A DNA stretch of 64,000 nt from UBA8389 sp942493385. Its GTDB lineage: Bacteria; Bacteroidota; Bacteroidia; Bacteroidales; UBA1402. The position numbers and the translations under genes are program-made. This document shows, in pieces, positions 1 to 7,987 of this stretch. The notes under the pieces were generated by a model that was given only the letters and a program-made list of their open reading frames with translations, was not told where the DNA came from and made no database searches. The stretch's first letter is position 1, and each line of letters begins with the position of its first letter. The DNA lies in the NCBI GenBank assembly GCA_942493385.1, contig OW818699.1, positions 3,596,001 to 3,660,000 on the forward strand, given 5' to 3'.

Positions 1-2
1 TC

Positions 3-767
3 CGGCTGAACCCGACACATGAATGGAGCAAGATGAAGGTGAGCTACCATCTGGAAAAAAAGTTTCGTTGGTTTTACACCTATTATACGTACACGGAAAC
101 CTATCCGAAGGTCAAAACCAATTTCAAGACACCCGTCGATTCCTTTATGACCAAGGATGAAGCCACCTATTGGTTTACTGGGGAGCCGAACATTTTCAAA
201 GGCATGAATGGGATTGAAATGCGGGAAGCCATCGGCAGTTTGGAGGACAAATACAATCACTGGTTTGCCAAGAACCTATGGGATAATGAGTTCGAAGTCC
301 TGTTGGCCAATTACGACCTCATGAAGAAGCCACCGGTTTCGCTCGACAGCCTGGCCAAATGCAAGGACAACCTTTTTAACTCCAAAGTCAAGGATGATAA
401 AGACTTCGACATGGAAAAATTGCTGAACGGTTACTTCAAGACCAAAGCGTTCACCATTTATTGGGAAACCAAAGAAAGCCCATTGAAAAAGTACGAGAAA
501 GAATTCGAGAACCAGGAATTCGTTGCCTTATTTACGAAGGAGTTCAATTACAACCTCTGTATGCCAGGCCACATCGCACTAAAAGAAAACATCGTGATGA
601 GCGGCGACACCCTCAACTTCAAGCTCACCGCCTACCGCATGATCTACAACGACTATGTGATCCAAGCCGAATCTCGCAGGGCCAACATCTGGGCTTTCAT
701 CGTTTCCGGCCTCATTTTAGCACTGGCCATCGGGAGTTTTTGGTACAAACCGAAGCGAAGGATTTAG
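3..767 (+). CDS. Unknown membrane-anchored protein, 3' part (start lies before the window)
   Basis: The reading frame is open to the left edge, and the residues before the first ATG at position 33 (RLNPTHEWSK) look like ordinary coding sequence. The gene therefore probably begins upstream of the window and that ATG is internal. About 254 residues are visible. They form a mostly soluble region rich in Lys, Tyr, Phe and Trp, followed by one strong C-terminal transmembrane segment (about AFIVSGLILALAIGSF) and a short basic tail (WYKPKRRI). This arrangement suggests a domain outside the cytoplasm anchored by its C-terminus, with the positive tail in the cytoplasm. I recognise no family and no catalytic motif. 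There is no hairpin terminator after the stop codon; the following 93 bp is AT-rich and leads into a lipoprotein gene. Confidence 0.7.
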   Translation, partial: RLNPTHEWSKMKVSYHLEKKFRWFYTYYTYTETYPKVKTNFKTPVDSFMTKDEATYWFTGEPNIFKGMNGIEMREAIGSLEDKYNHWFAKNLWDNEFEVLLANYDLMKKPPVSLDSLAKCKDNLFNSKVKDDKDFDMEKLLNGYFKTKAFTIYWETKESPLKKYEKEFENQEFVALFTKEFNYNLCMPGHIALKENIVMSGDTLNFKLTAYRMIYNDYVIQAESRRANIWAFIVSGLILALAIGSFWYKPKRRI

Positions 768-860
768 CTCGATGACGCTCCTACATATTTTAGATTTAGG
801 GTGTTAATTATCAAAGATTTAATTGCATATTTGTAGATTAACCAATTAAAACTAAATCAA

Positions 861-1793
861 ATGAAAACACGATTCCTTATTCCGGCGCTTATCGTTCTCA
901 GTTTTGGTTTATTTTACTCCTGCAATACGGAAGAAACGGAAGGTGGCCCCACCAATTACTGGGATTCCAATGCACTCACAAAATTGAAATTGCGTGGTGC
1001 CGTACACACAATGACTGAAAATGATGTTGTTACTACGTTCAATTCGGACGGAAATGTGACTTCAATCATCTTAACGCATCCTGATCAAACCAACGAAACG
1101 ACTTATCTATATGAAAACGGCAAATTGGTTTCAGAAACAACCACAATCTCAACAAGCAACAATATTTCGTTACGTTCGTCTTCAACTCAAACAAATTACG
1201 AATATGAAAATGTTGGTAAATACGTTCCAAACATCAGCAATTTTGACCTTGTGCCGGCTTTGTCCGCTATAATAACGGAAAATAATCGAGTGGATTGTGA
1301 TTTCCATGGAGCCAACCTCTGGATGGTCTATTCGTCTAATGGTACACCTTTTGATACGATCGTTGTGGAATATTCAGGAAATTTGCCCAGCAACTTCTCG
1401 AGCGACAACATGTATTGCAACAACATAACGTATGCATCCAACGGAATGTTTCTGAGTTATAACAGCGGAAATACCGGCCCAAATTACCACAGTGATGCTT
1501 TGTGCACCTTTGTTCCGAGTGATACATTCCTAATTGGTGAAAGGATCGTGATGAACTCCACCTACGGTTCCGAAACGACGAACAAGACCACCAATTATTC
1601 CTATAACGAACATTTGGATCTGACGGAAGAAGCCACTGTTATTACTGGCAGCCAAACGGCAGAATCGACTTTTCAGTGGACCGATTATGTTTATGATAGT
1701 GCGGGAAACTGGATCTCCCGAATATACCATTACTCAACTGGTGAAGCGAACTTGAGCGAGTACACCCAAACACGCAGCTTTACGTATTACTAA
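861..1793 (+). CDS. Secreted lipoprotein with YD-repeat-like strands
   Basis: 310 residues. The N-terminus is a lipoprotein signal peptide: MKTR, a hydrophobic stretch, then a lipobox ending FYSC, so Cys21 should be lipidated and the protein anchored in an outer or inner membrane. The mature part contains short motifs resembling the YD/RHS-type repeats found in many Bacteroidetes lipoproteins: TFNSDGNVTSI, TYLYENGKLVSET, DYVYDSAGNWISR. These usually form beta-strand-rich surfaces. It is rich in Ser, Thr, Asn and Tyr, as expected for an exported protein. No enzymatic motif is visible and the function is unknown. It stands alone between an unrelated membrane protein and guaA. The start is chosen because it places the signal peptide exactly at the N-terminus. 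Confidence 0.75.
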   Translation: MKTRFLIPALIVLSFGLFYSCNTEETEGGPTNYWDSNALTKLKLRGAVHTMTENDVVTTFNSDGNVTSIILTHPDQTNETTYLYENGKLVSETTTISTSNNISLRSSSTQTNYEYENVGKYVPNISNFDLVPALSAIITENNRVDCDFHGANLWMVYSSNGTPFDTIVVEYSGNLPSNFSSDNMYCNNITYASNGMFLSYNSGNTGPNYHSDALCTFVPSDTFLIGERIVMNSTYGSETTNKTTNYSYNEHLDLTEEATVITGSQTAESTFQWTDYVYDSAGNWISRIYHYSTGEANLSEYTQTRSFTYY

Positions 1794-1827
1794 GCATTTC
1801 CACAACCCAACTTTCAAAATATTTCCG

Positions 1828-1835
1828 TACTTTTG
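1828..1835 (+). promoter_or_regulatory. Candidate -7 promoter element of guaA
   Basis: TACTTTTG matches the Bacteroidetes -7 consensus TAnnTTTG exactly and lies 26 bp before the guaA ATG. No convincing TTTG -33 box is present at the usual 19-21 bp spacing, so the assignment rests on the -7 box and its position. Confidence 0.5.
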
Positions 1836-1861
1836 CAGGGGTAAAAAACACCCTTGTCCCT

Positions 1862-3382
1862 ATGACTGAAAGAATCATCATCCTCGATTTCGGCTCCCAA
1901 ACCACTCAATTGATTGCCAGACGTGTACGTGAACTGAACACCTATAGTGAAATCCTGCCCTACAACAAATTCCCCTACGATGCCACCGATGTAAAGGGGG
2001 TTATTCTTTCGGGTAGTCCGTTCTCAGTATACGACGAAGCGGCATTCAAAACAGATGTTGAAAAGTTGCAGAAAAAATACCCGGTGCTGGGAATTTGTTA
2101 CGGGGCCCAATTGATGGCACACAATGCAGGAGGCAAGGTGGAACCGGCCGGTACGCGCGAATACGGTCGTGCCAACCTATCTTACCGCAACCCGAACTGC
2201 AGGCTGATGAGAAACATTTCTGACAATGCGCAGATTTGGATGTCGCATGGTGATTCGATCACGCAAGTTCCGGAAGATTTTGAGATCATCGCTTCTACCA
2301 AGGATGTTCCTGTCACTGCTTACCACATTAAAAACAGCGATACGTTCGGCGTGCAATTCCACCCGGAAGTATTTCATACACTGGAAGGCACTCAACTTTT
2401 GGATAACTTCCTGAATATTTGCGGTTGTGCCAAAGATTGGTCGCCGGCTTCTTTCATTGAAACGACTGTTGCCAGCCTGCGCGCCCAACTGGGTGATGAC
2501 AAAGTAGTGCTTGGCCTTTCAGGTGGCGTGGATTCCTCCGTTGCTGCGGTACTTTTAAACAAAGCCATTGGAAAGAATCTGACCTGCATTTTTGTGGATC
2601 ACGGTTTGCTTCGCAAGAACGAATTCGAAAACGTAATGCGCGATTACGAACACCTTGGGCTGAATGTCATCGGTGTGAATGCCAAAAAACGGTTTTATGA
2701 GGAATTGGCTGGTGTCACGGATCCGGAACAAAAACGCAAGATCATCGGCAAGGGCTTTATCGATGTGTTCGATGTAGAAGCGCATAAGATCGAAGATGTC
2801 AAATGGTTGGCCCAGGGCACCATTTATCCGGACTGCATTGAATCACTATCCATTACGGGCACGGTCATTAAATCCCACCACAACGTGGGCGGCCTTCCTG
2901 ACAAAATGAAGATGAAACTATGTGAACCACTTCGCTTGCTTTTCAAAGACGAAGTTCGTCGCGTAGGCAATGAATTGGGCATGATGCAGCACCTCATCAA
3001 ACGCCAGCCTTTCCCCGGTCCTGGTTTAGCCGTTCGCATTTTGGGTGATATTACCGAGGACAAGGTTCGTATTGCGCAAGAATGCGATGCGATTTTTATT
3101 GACGGGCTCCGCGAATGGAACCTGTACGATCAAGTATGGCAGGCTGGTGTCATCCTTTTGCCTATCCAATCGGTTGGTGTCATGGGCGATGAACGCACGT
3201 ATGAAAACGCCGTTGCCCTCCGTGCCGTGACTTCTACCGATGCCATGACCGCCGACTGGGCGCATCTCCCCTACGAATTTCTGGCCAAGATGTCCAACGA
3301 AATCATCAATAAGGTGAAGGGGGTGAATCGGGTGACGTACGATATTTCATCGAAACCACCTGCAACGATTGAGTGGGAATAA
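1862..3382 (+). CDS. guaA: GMP synthase (glutamine-hydrolysing)
   Basis: 506 residues, the usual length. It converts XMP, ATP and glutamine to GMP in the cytoplasm, the last step of guanine nucleotide synthesis. The N-terminal class I glutamine amidotransferase domain (about 1-190) has the nucleophile in GICYGAQ (Cys79) and the His/Glu of the triad in QFHPEV (His167, Glu169). The ATP-pyrophosphatase domain carries the P-loop SGGVDSS (220-226). The C-terminal dimerisation domain has RQPFPGPGLAVRI and the family-typical end KPPATIEWE. It is apparently monocistronic: a -7 box lies upstream and a hairpin with a T-tract follows the stop. Nothing is missing or altered. Confidence 0.98.
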   Translation: MTERIIILDFGSQTTQLIARRVRELNTYSEILPYNKFPYDATDVKGVILSGSPFSVYDEAAFKTDVEKLQKKYPVLGICYGAQLMAHNAGGKVEPAGTREYGRANLSYRNPNCRLMRNISDNAQIWMSHGDSITQVPEDFEIIASTKDVPVTAYHIKNSDTFGVQFHPEVFHTLEGTQLLDNFLNICGCAKDWSPASFIETTVASLRAQLGDDKVVLGLSGGVDSSVAAVLLNKAIGKNLTCIFVDHGLLRKNEFENVMRDYEHLGLNVIGVNAKKRFYEELAGVTDPEQKRKIIGKGFIDVFDVEAHKIEDVKWLAQGTIYPDCIESLSITGTVIKSHHNVGGLPDKMKMKLCEPLRLLFKDEVRRVGNELGMMQHLIKRQPFPGPGLAVRILGDITEDKVRIAQECDAIFIDGLREWNLYDQVWQAGVILLPIQSVGVMGDERTYENAVALRAVTSTDAMTADWAHLPYEFLAKMSNEIINKVKGVNRVTYDISSKPPATIEWE

Positions 3383-3388
3383 CTTTTG

Positions 3389-3416
3389 AAAGGGGGGCTG
3401 CGGCTCCCTTTTTTTT
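3389..3416 (+). terminator. Rho-independent terminator of guaA
   Basis: AAAGGGGG (3389-3396) pairs with CTCCCTTT over a 7-nt loop, with one G-U pair. The second arm runs into a stretch of eight T. It starts 7 bp after the guaA stop codon. Confidence 0.75.
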
Positions 3417-3485
3417 GTGCTCGTATTTCAATATTCTCTATACGATGATAGAGATTTCTGATGAATTTCTTCTAAAGATGTTTGT

Positions 3486-3493
3486 TAGTTTTG
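3486..3493 (+). promoter_or_regulatory. Candidate -7 promoter element of the VOC gene pair
   Basis: TAGTTTTG is an exact TAnnTTTG match, 33 bp before the ATG at 3527, in an AT-rich spacer that follows the guaA terminator. The -33 element is unclear. Confidence 0.45.
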
Positions 3494-3526
3494 TAAAAAT
3501 CAAATTACTCAACTAAAAAATATACA

Positions 3527-3961
3527 ATGGCACGCGTAAGCATCTATCTAAACTTCCCACGCAATACGGAGGAAGCGTTTAATTTTTATAAATCAGTTTT
3601 TGGCGGCGAATTTACAAATGGTATCCTCCGCATGGGAGGTGATTCGGCACCCGAAGGCATGCCAGCTTTGGCTGAAGCAGACAAGAACCTTGTCATGCAC
3701 GTCGAACTGCCCATACTCGGCGGTTTTGCCCTGATGGGAACGGATGCTCCCGAATCCATGGGTTTCAATTTGAATCCTGGAAATGCGGTGCACATCAACC
3801 TGGAACCAGACACACTGGAAGAAACCAATCGTTTGTTCGACGCCCTATCTGCTGACGGCAAGGTTTCACAAGTTCTGGAAAAAACGTTCTGGGGCGCCTA
3901 TTACGGCAGTTGCACGGATAAATTCGGTGTTCAATGGATGTTTAATTGTTATGCACCATGA
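3527..3961 (+). CDS. VOC-family (PhnB/glyoxalase-like) protein
   Basis: 144 residues forming one vicinal-oxygen-chelate module pair of the PhnB type. It begins VSIYLNFPRNTEEAFNFYKSVFGG, typical of these proteins, and ends with the usual DKFGVQWMFN strand. Members bind a metal or small ligand in a beta-alpha-beta-beta-beta fold and include glyoxalases, dioxygenases and resistance proteins. The PhnB-like branch has no settled reaction, so none is assigned. The next gene is a second VOC protein whose ATG overlaps this stop codon as ATGA. The two are probably translated together and may form a heterodimer, which is inference. Confidence 0.88.
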   Translation: MARVSIYLNFPRNTEEAFNFYKSVFGGEFTNGILRMGGDSAPEGMPALAEADKNLVMHVELPILGGFALMGTDAPESMGFNLNPGNAVHINLEPDTLEETNRLFDALSADGKVSQVLEKTFWGAYYGSCTDKFGVQWMFNCYAP

Positions 3962-4437
3962 TCCATCCCATCACGCCTTGTCTTTGGTTTGACAACCAGG
4001 CCGAAGAAGCTGCCCTTTTTTACACTTCCGTTTTCAAAGATTCCAAGATGGAAGGCATAACCAGGTATACTAAAGAAGGTTTTGAGCATCATGGACAAAA
4101 AGAAGGTACGGTATTGACTGTCAGTTTCCAAATCAATGGACAGCCCTTCATGGCAATGAATGGCGGACCGGTATTCAAGATCAACGAAGCCATTTCCTTT
4201 CAAGTATTCTGCGACACCCAAGAAGAAATTGACCACTACTGGGCAAAGTTGACGGAAGGCGGTCAGGAAATTGAATGCGGTTGGCTCACAGACAAATTCG
4301 GCGTTAGCTGGCAAATTGTTCCGTCCATCCTTCCCAAGTTGCTCCTTGATCCTTTGCGTGTTGACCGCGTGACACACGCCTTCATGCAAATGGTAAAATT
4401 TGACATACGCAAATTGGAGGAAGCTGCAAATAGTTAA
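3958..4437 (+). CDS. VOC-family protein, '3-demethylubiquinone-9 3-methyltransferase'-type domain
   Basis: 159 residues from the ATG at 3958, which overlaps the preceding TGA by 4 nt. An in-frame ATG at 3946 exists, but it would give an overlap of 16 nt and an atypical MLCT extension, so it is not preferred. The sequence starts ITPCLWFDNQAEEAALFYTS and contains MAMNGGPVFKINEAISFQV and CGWLTDKFGVSWQIVP, hallmarks of the Pfam 3-dmu-9_3-mt VOC domain. Despite the name, members are not established methyltransferases. It is paralogous in fold to the upstream gene. A strong terminator follows, so the two genes form a closed unit. Confidence 0.88.
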   Translation: MIHPITPCLWFDNQAEEAALFYTSVFKDSKMEGITRYTKEGFEHHGQKEGTVLTVSFQINGQPFMAMNGGPVFKINEAISFQVFCDTQEEIDHYWAKLTEGGQEIECGWLTDKFGVSWQIVPSILPKLLLDPLRVDRVTHAFMQMVKFDIRKLEEAANS

Positions 4438-4475
4438 CAAAATTATTTGATAGACTGAATATAAATTCTATATTT

Positions 4476-4522
4476 GCTTCAGTGCATCGGTTCTGAAAAC
4501 CGACGCACTGAAGCATTTTTTG
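4476..4522 (+). terminator. Rho-independent terminator of the VOC operon
   Basis: GCTTCAGTGC (4476-4485) pairs perfectly with GCACTGAAGC (4505-4514). Inside this, TCGGTT pairs with AACCGA across a 4-nt loop. A run of six T follows (ATTTTTTG). It is about 40 bp after the stop codon. Confidence 0.85.
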
Positions 4523-4625
4523 TTGGCTGCCGGAAGCACCATTCACTTTAGTTCTCCGGTTTTTTCGACAGACCGATATTTCTTTTTCAAAATCGTTTTG
4601 TATCCATTATCTTAAACGAAATACT

Positions 4626-7600
4626 ATGAAGAAGTTGTATCTCTTATCCTTCGGCTTGATGGCTTCCCTCTTTTTCGTTCAGGCTGCAAGAAACAGCGTC
4701 GACAAAACAGCAAAAAATACTGCTTATGCGACTGATTCTGTAAAAATAATCTTCCAGGTTGACATGAGCAACGTTACCGTTTCCGAAGCTGGCGTCCACA
4801 TGAATGGCAGCTGGGGCAACTGGGGATCGGCTGTGAAAATGTATAAAATGGGATCTGTTTACAGCGCGACGCTCCTACTTCATCCAGGCGACACCATTCT
4901 TTACAAGTTCGTGAACGGAGCTGCCTACGACTGGAGTTCGTACGAGAATCCGATTGGCAATTGCTCCGCATCGTGGGATTACAACAACAGGATACTGATT
5001 GTTCCACCCCTTTATCAGGAGTTAAAACCGGTACTCTACAACGAATGCGCCCTATCACCGGGTGCGGACAGCATCTTTTACACTTTTCAGGTGGACATGA
5101 GCAAGACCCTTGTTTCCGATTCGGGCGTTTGGATGAACGGTTCTTGGGGAAATTGGGGAAAGCCGGTTCGTATGCAAGCAAACGGCAGCATCTATAAAAC
5201 TTCACTCAAGCTTCATATTGGAGACAGCATCGCTTATAAATTCGTCAATGGTGGGCAGTTCGAATGGTCAAAATACGAAACCCCGATAGGTCCATGCACT
5301 GTTTATGGAGGGAGTGACCGTATTTTGTGGGTACCCAACGTGGATGTTGTCCACCCGCCCATTTGCTTTAACGAGTGCATGGAATGCATGCCCGATAGTG
5401 TCTACGTCACCTTCATGGTAAACATGAAAGAAGTAGCGGTCTCCGATTCGGGTGTTCACCTAAATGGAAGCTGGAGCAACTGGAGCAAGCCGTTACCGTT
5501 GAAAAAGGAAGGTACGTTGTATTCCGGCCAGGTTAAACTGCATACTGGTGACCAGATCAAGTATAAATTCATGAACGGAGGTCCATCTCAGTCCAGTTCC
5601 TACGAAAACCCGCTTGGTGGCTGTTCGGATTCTTCCGAATACAATAACCGGGTGTTTTGGGTTCCACCTTTTGACTACAAACTAGAACCTGTTTGCTTCA
5701 ATCAATGTTCGGATTGCACGCCAGACAGCGTCAGTATCGGTTTTTTGGTAAACATGAGCAGGGTAGCCGCTTCCGATTCGGGTGTGTACATGAACGGAAG
5801 TTGGTCGAATTGGTCAAAACCAGTCCGAATGGAGCCCAAGGATATTTTTTATGCCACTTTCATAACCTTGCATCCGGGTGACACCATCCAATACAAATAC
5901 ATGAACGGTTCTCCTGACAATTGGAGGAATTATGAGAATCCGCAAGGTTCTTGTGCCGATACGTTGAATTTCAACAACCGAACGTTTATAGTTCCTCCCT
6001 ATGCCATGATACTCGATCCCGTTTGCTTCGACCTTTGTCAGATTTGTCATACCAAAGACAGTGTGAACGTAACCTTTCGAGTGGATATGAGCAAAACAGC
6101 CGTTTCGGACTCCGGTGTTTGGGTGAACGGCGCTTGGAGCTGGTGGATGAAACCCGAACCTTTGAAGTTCGACGGAAAGTTCTATGCTGCCACGGTCAGA
6201 ATGCATTCCGGCGACAGCATCACGTACAAATTTGTCAATGGTGGCCGATTCGATTGGATGAAGTACGAGAACCCTAAGGGAACATGCACCATCGGTGGCG
6301 CGTTCGACCGAATGCTCTATGTCCCAGGTGAAGACCTTGTGTTGGATCCCGTCTGTTACGACGAATGTACGCTTTGTTTAGCGCCGGAGAAGGTGAGAAT
6401 AACGTTCCAGGTTGATATGAAAAATACCGTGCCATCCGATTCCGGGGTATTCGTTAACGGGGCATGGTGCGGTTGGTCGAATCCGGTACATATGACGTAT
6501 GACGGCAAGAGGTATTTCAAGGCAACAGTCGAAATGCATCCTGGAGACAGTGTCACGTACAAGTTCGTCAACGGCGGTCGGTTCGACTGGATGAAGTATG
6601 AGAACCCACAAGGTACATGTACCATCGGAGGTGCTTTTGACAGGATGCTTTGGGTACCCAAGAATGACTTGCTGCTGGAGCCCGTTTGCTACAACGAGTG
6701 CAGCCCGTGCATGAACGACAGCGTGGACATCACGTTCATGGTAAATATGAGCAAGGTGGCAGTTTCGGACTCTGGTGTGTACATGAACGGTAGCTGGGGA
6801 AAATGGGGTTCGCCCATCAAATTGGTCAACTTGTCGTCCATCTATTTCGGAACCCTGAAGATGCATCCTGGTGATACATTGCAATATAAGTTTGTTAATG
6901 GCAACCCGTCAAATTGGAACGCCTACGAAAATCCGTCGGGCTCCTGCGCCGATGCCATCGACTTCAACAACCGCATTCTGATAGTCCCCAACGATAATAA
7001 GATGATCGGACCGTTTTGCTACGGAGAATGCACCATCTGTGTTGGTTCCACGGATGTCTCCATCTTTGACGAATGGAACTACTACGGTGCCGATCAGCTT
7101 CCGACCGAGGAGCATTGGACCCAAACCAATACTGGCTTGGGTTACAAACCTTCGAACTTACAGATTGTCAGCGACAACAACATGAACAACATCCTAACCT
7201 GTTTTTCGGATAGTTTGCATCTGTCTCAGGTGACTTTTGGATCGACTCCAACCATCACCGGACCTTTCACCATGGTAGTTCGGGCTAAATCCGATGTCAG
7301 TGATGGACATACGTTGGGTGGTTATTTCGAGATCAATCCTGGCATCAGTTTCCCAAATGTCATGTTGAAGTTGCATTGCGATGGAACAGGCAACCGATTT
7401 GTCAGCTTATCCGACGAGGATGGTGGATTCTACACCTTCCCCATCGACATCCGTGAATGGCACACCTATTGGCTCACGTTCGATGCCGATTCGTTAAGGC
7501 TTTTTATCGACGCGATACCAATTCCGGTACTTACAGCGACTTTGAAATATCAGTATTACTTGGAGAATGTGTTACCGTTTACCATACGCATGTTGTCTAC

Positions 7601-7946
7601 TGCTCAGGATAAGACGGTTACCGGTTCATTGGATTTCATTTCCTGGAAGTTGGGTGGAGCCATTTCTCCTGAAAAGTTCCTCGCCATCAAGTTGCAGGAG
7701 CCAAAAGCTACGGATGGAATACTGGCTCATCCGAACCCTACAAACGGCATGATTCGTTTGACAGGTTTACCGGACGAAAACGTGGCGATAACCTTGTATG
7801 ACGGAACGGGCAAACTACTGAACACGTTCGGTTCAAAGAATGTCCGGTCATTTGATCTGAACTTGACGGACAAAACAAAAGGTATGTATTTGTTGCGCGT
7901 TCAGACCACTCAGGGAGCGAAAACGTTTAAGATTCTTCGAAACTAA
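4626..7946 (+). CDS. Secreted T9SS cargo protein with seven tandem CBM-like modules and a ConA-like domain
   Basis: 1106 residues. A signal peptide (MKKLYLLSFGLMASLFFVQA) is followed by seven modules of about 110 residues starting near residues 37, 148, 257, 367, 478, 588 and 698. Each has the pattern (V)xFxVxM..SDSGVxxNGSWxxW, then HPGDxxxYKFVNG, YENPxGxC and a closing PVCYxEC. The fold resembles the E-set, starch-binding-like domain that is common in secreted Bacteroidetes proteins. Residues about 815-1025 look like a concanavalin-A/LamG-type sandwich (MVVRAKSD, WHTYWLTFDADSLRLFID). The last ~75 residues are a type A T9SS sorting domain (HPNPTNGMIRLTG ... GMYLLRVQT). No catalytic domain is visible, so it is probably a surface or released binding protein. 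The ligand is unknown. Confidence 0.88.
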   Translation: MKKLYLLSFGLMASLFFVQAARNSVDKTAKNTAYATDSVKIIFQVDMSNVTVSEAGVHMNGSWGNWGSAVKMYKMGSVYSATLLLHPGDTILYKFVNGAAYDWSSYENPIGNCSASWDYNNRILIVPPLYQELKPVLYNECALSPGADSIFYTFQVDMSKTLVSDSGVWMNGSWGNWGKPVRMQANGSIYKTSLKLHIGDSIAYKFVNGGQFEWSKYETPIGPCTVYGGSDRILWVPNVDVVHPPICFNECMECMPDSVYVTFMVNMKEVAVSDSGVHLNGSWSNWSKPLPLKKEGTLYSGQVKLHTGDQIKYKFMNGGPSQSSSYENPLGGCSDSSEYNNRVFWVPPFDYKLEPVCFNQCSDCTPDSVSIGFLVNMSRVAASDSGVYMNGSWSNWSKPVRMEPKDIFYATFITLHPGDTIQYKYMNGSPDNWRNYENPQGSCADTLNFNNRTFIVPPYAMILDPVCFDLCQICHTKDSVNVTFRVDMSKTAVSDSGVWVNGAWSWWMKPEPLKFDGKFYAATVRMHSGDSITYKFVNGGRFDWMKYENPKGTCTIGGAFDRMLYVPGEDLVLDPVCYDECTLCLAPEKVRITFQVDMKNTVPSDSGVFVNGAWCGWSNPVHMTYDGKRYFKATVEMHPGDSVTYKFVNGGRFDWMKYENPQGTCTIGGAFDRMLWVPKNDLLLEPVCYNECSPCMNDSVDITFMVNMSKVAVSDSGVYMNGSWGKWGSPIKLVNLSSIYFGTLKMHPGDTLQYKFVNGNPSNWNAYENPSGSCADAIDFNNRILIVPNDNKMIGPFCYGECTICVGSTDVSIFDEWNYYGADQLPTEEHWTQTNTGLGYKPSNLQIVSDNNMNNILTCFSDSLHLSQVTFGSTPTITGPFTMVVRAKSDVSDGHTLGGYFEINPGISFPNVMLKLHCDGTGNRFVSLSDEDGGFYTFPIDIREWHTYWLTFDADSLRLFIDAIPIPVLTATLKYQYYLENVLPFTIRMLSTAQDKTVTGSLDFISWKLGGAISPEKFLAIKLQEPKATDGILAHPNPTNGMIRLTGLPDENVAITLYDGTGKLLNTFGSKNVRSFDLNLTDKTKGMYLLRVQTTQGAKTFKILRN
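4734..7043 (+). repeat. Seven in-frame ~330-bp protein repeats
   Basis: Module starts fall at about 4734, 5067, 5394, 5724, 6057, 6387 and 6717, giving steps of 327-333 bp. Two subtypes can be told apart in the second half of the module. One has an NNR strand (modules 1, 3, 4, 7) and the other a GGxxDR strand (modules 2, 5, 6). Modules 5 and 6 are the closest pair, sharing GGRFDWMKYENP and CTIGGAFDRML. Confidence 0.85.
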
Positions 7947-7954
7947 TCGAAACT

Positions 7955-7985
7955 AAAGAGAGCGCCTTCTTTGGGCGCTCTCTTT
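7955..7985. terminator. Bidirectional terminator between convergent genes
   Basis: AAAGAGAGCGCC (7955-7966) pairs perfectly with GGCGCTCTCTTT (7974-7985) over a 7-nt loop. It has T or A runs on both sides and sits between the stop codons of the T9SS protein (plus) and the oxidoreductase (minus), so it can serve both. Confidence 0.85.
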
Positions 7986-7987
7986 AC

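Noticed and set aside
3421..3445. Inverted repeat TCGTAT...ATACGA before the VOC genes
   Set aside because: A 6-bp stem with a long AT-rich loop is expected by chance and has no terminator or operator features.
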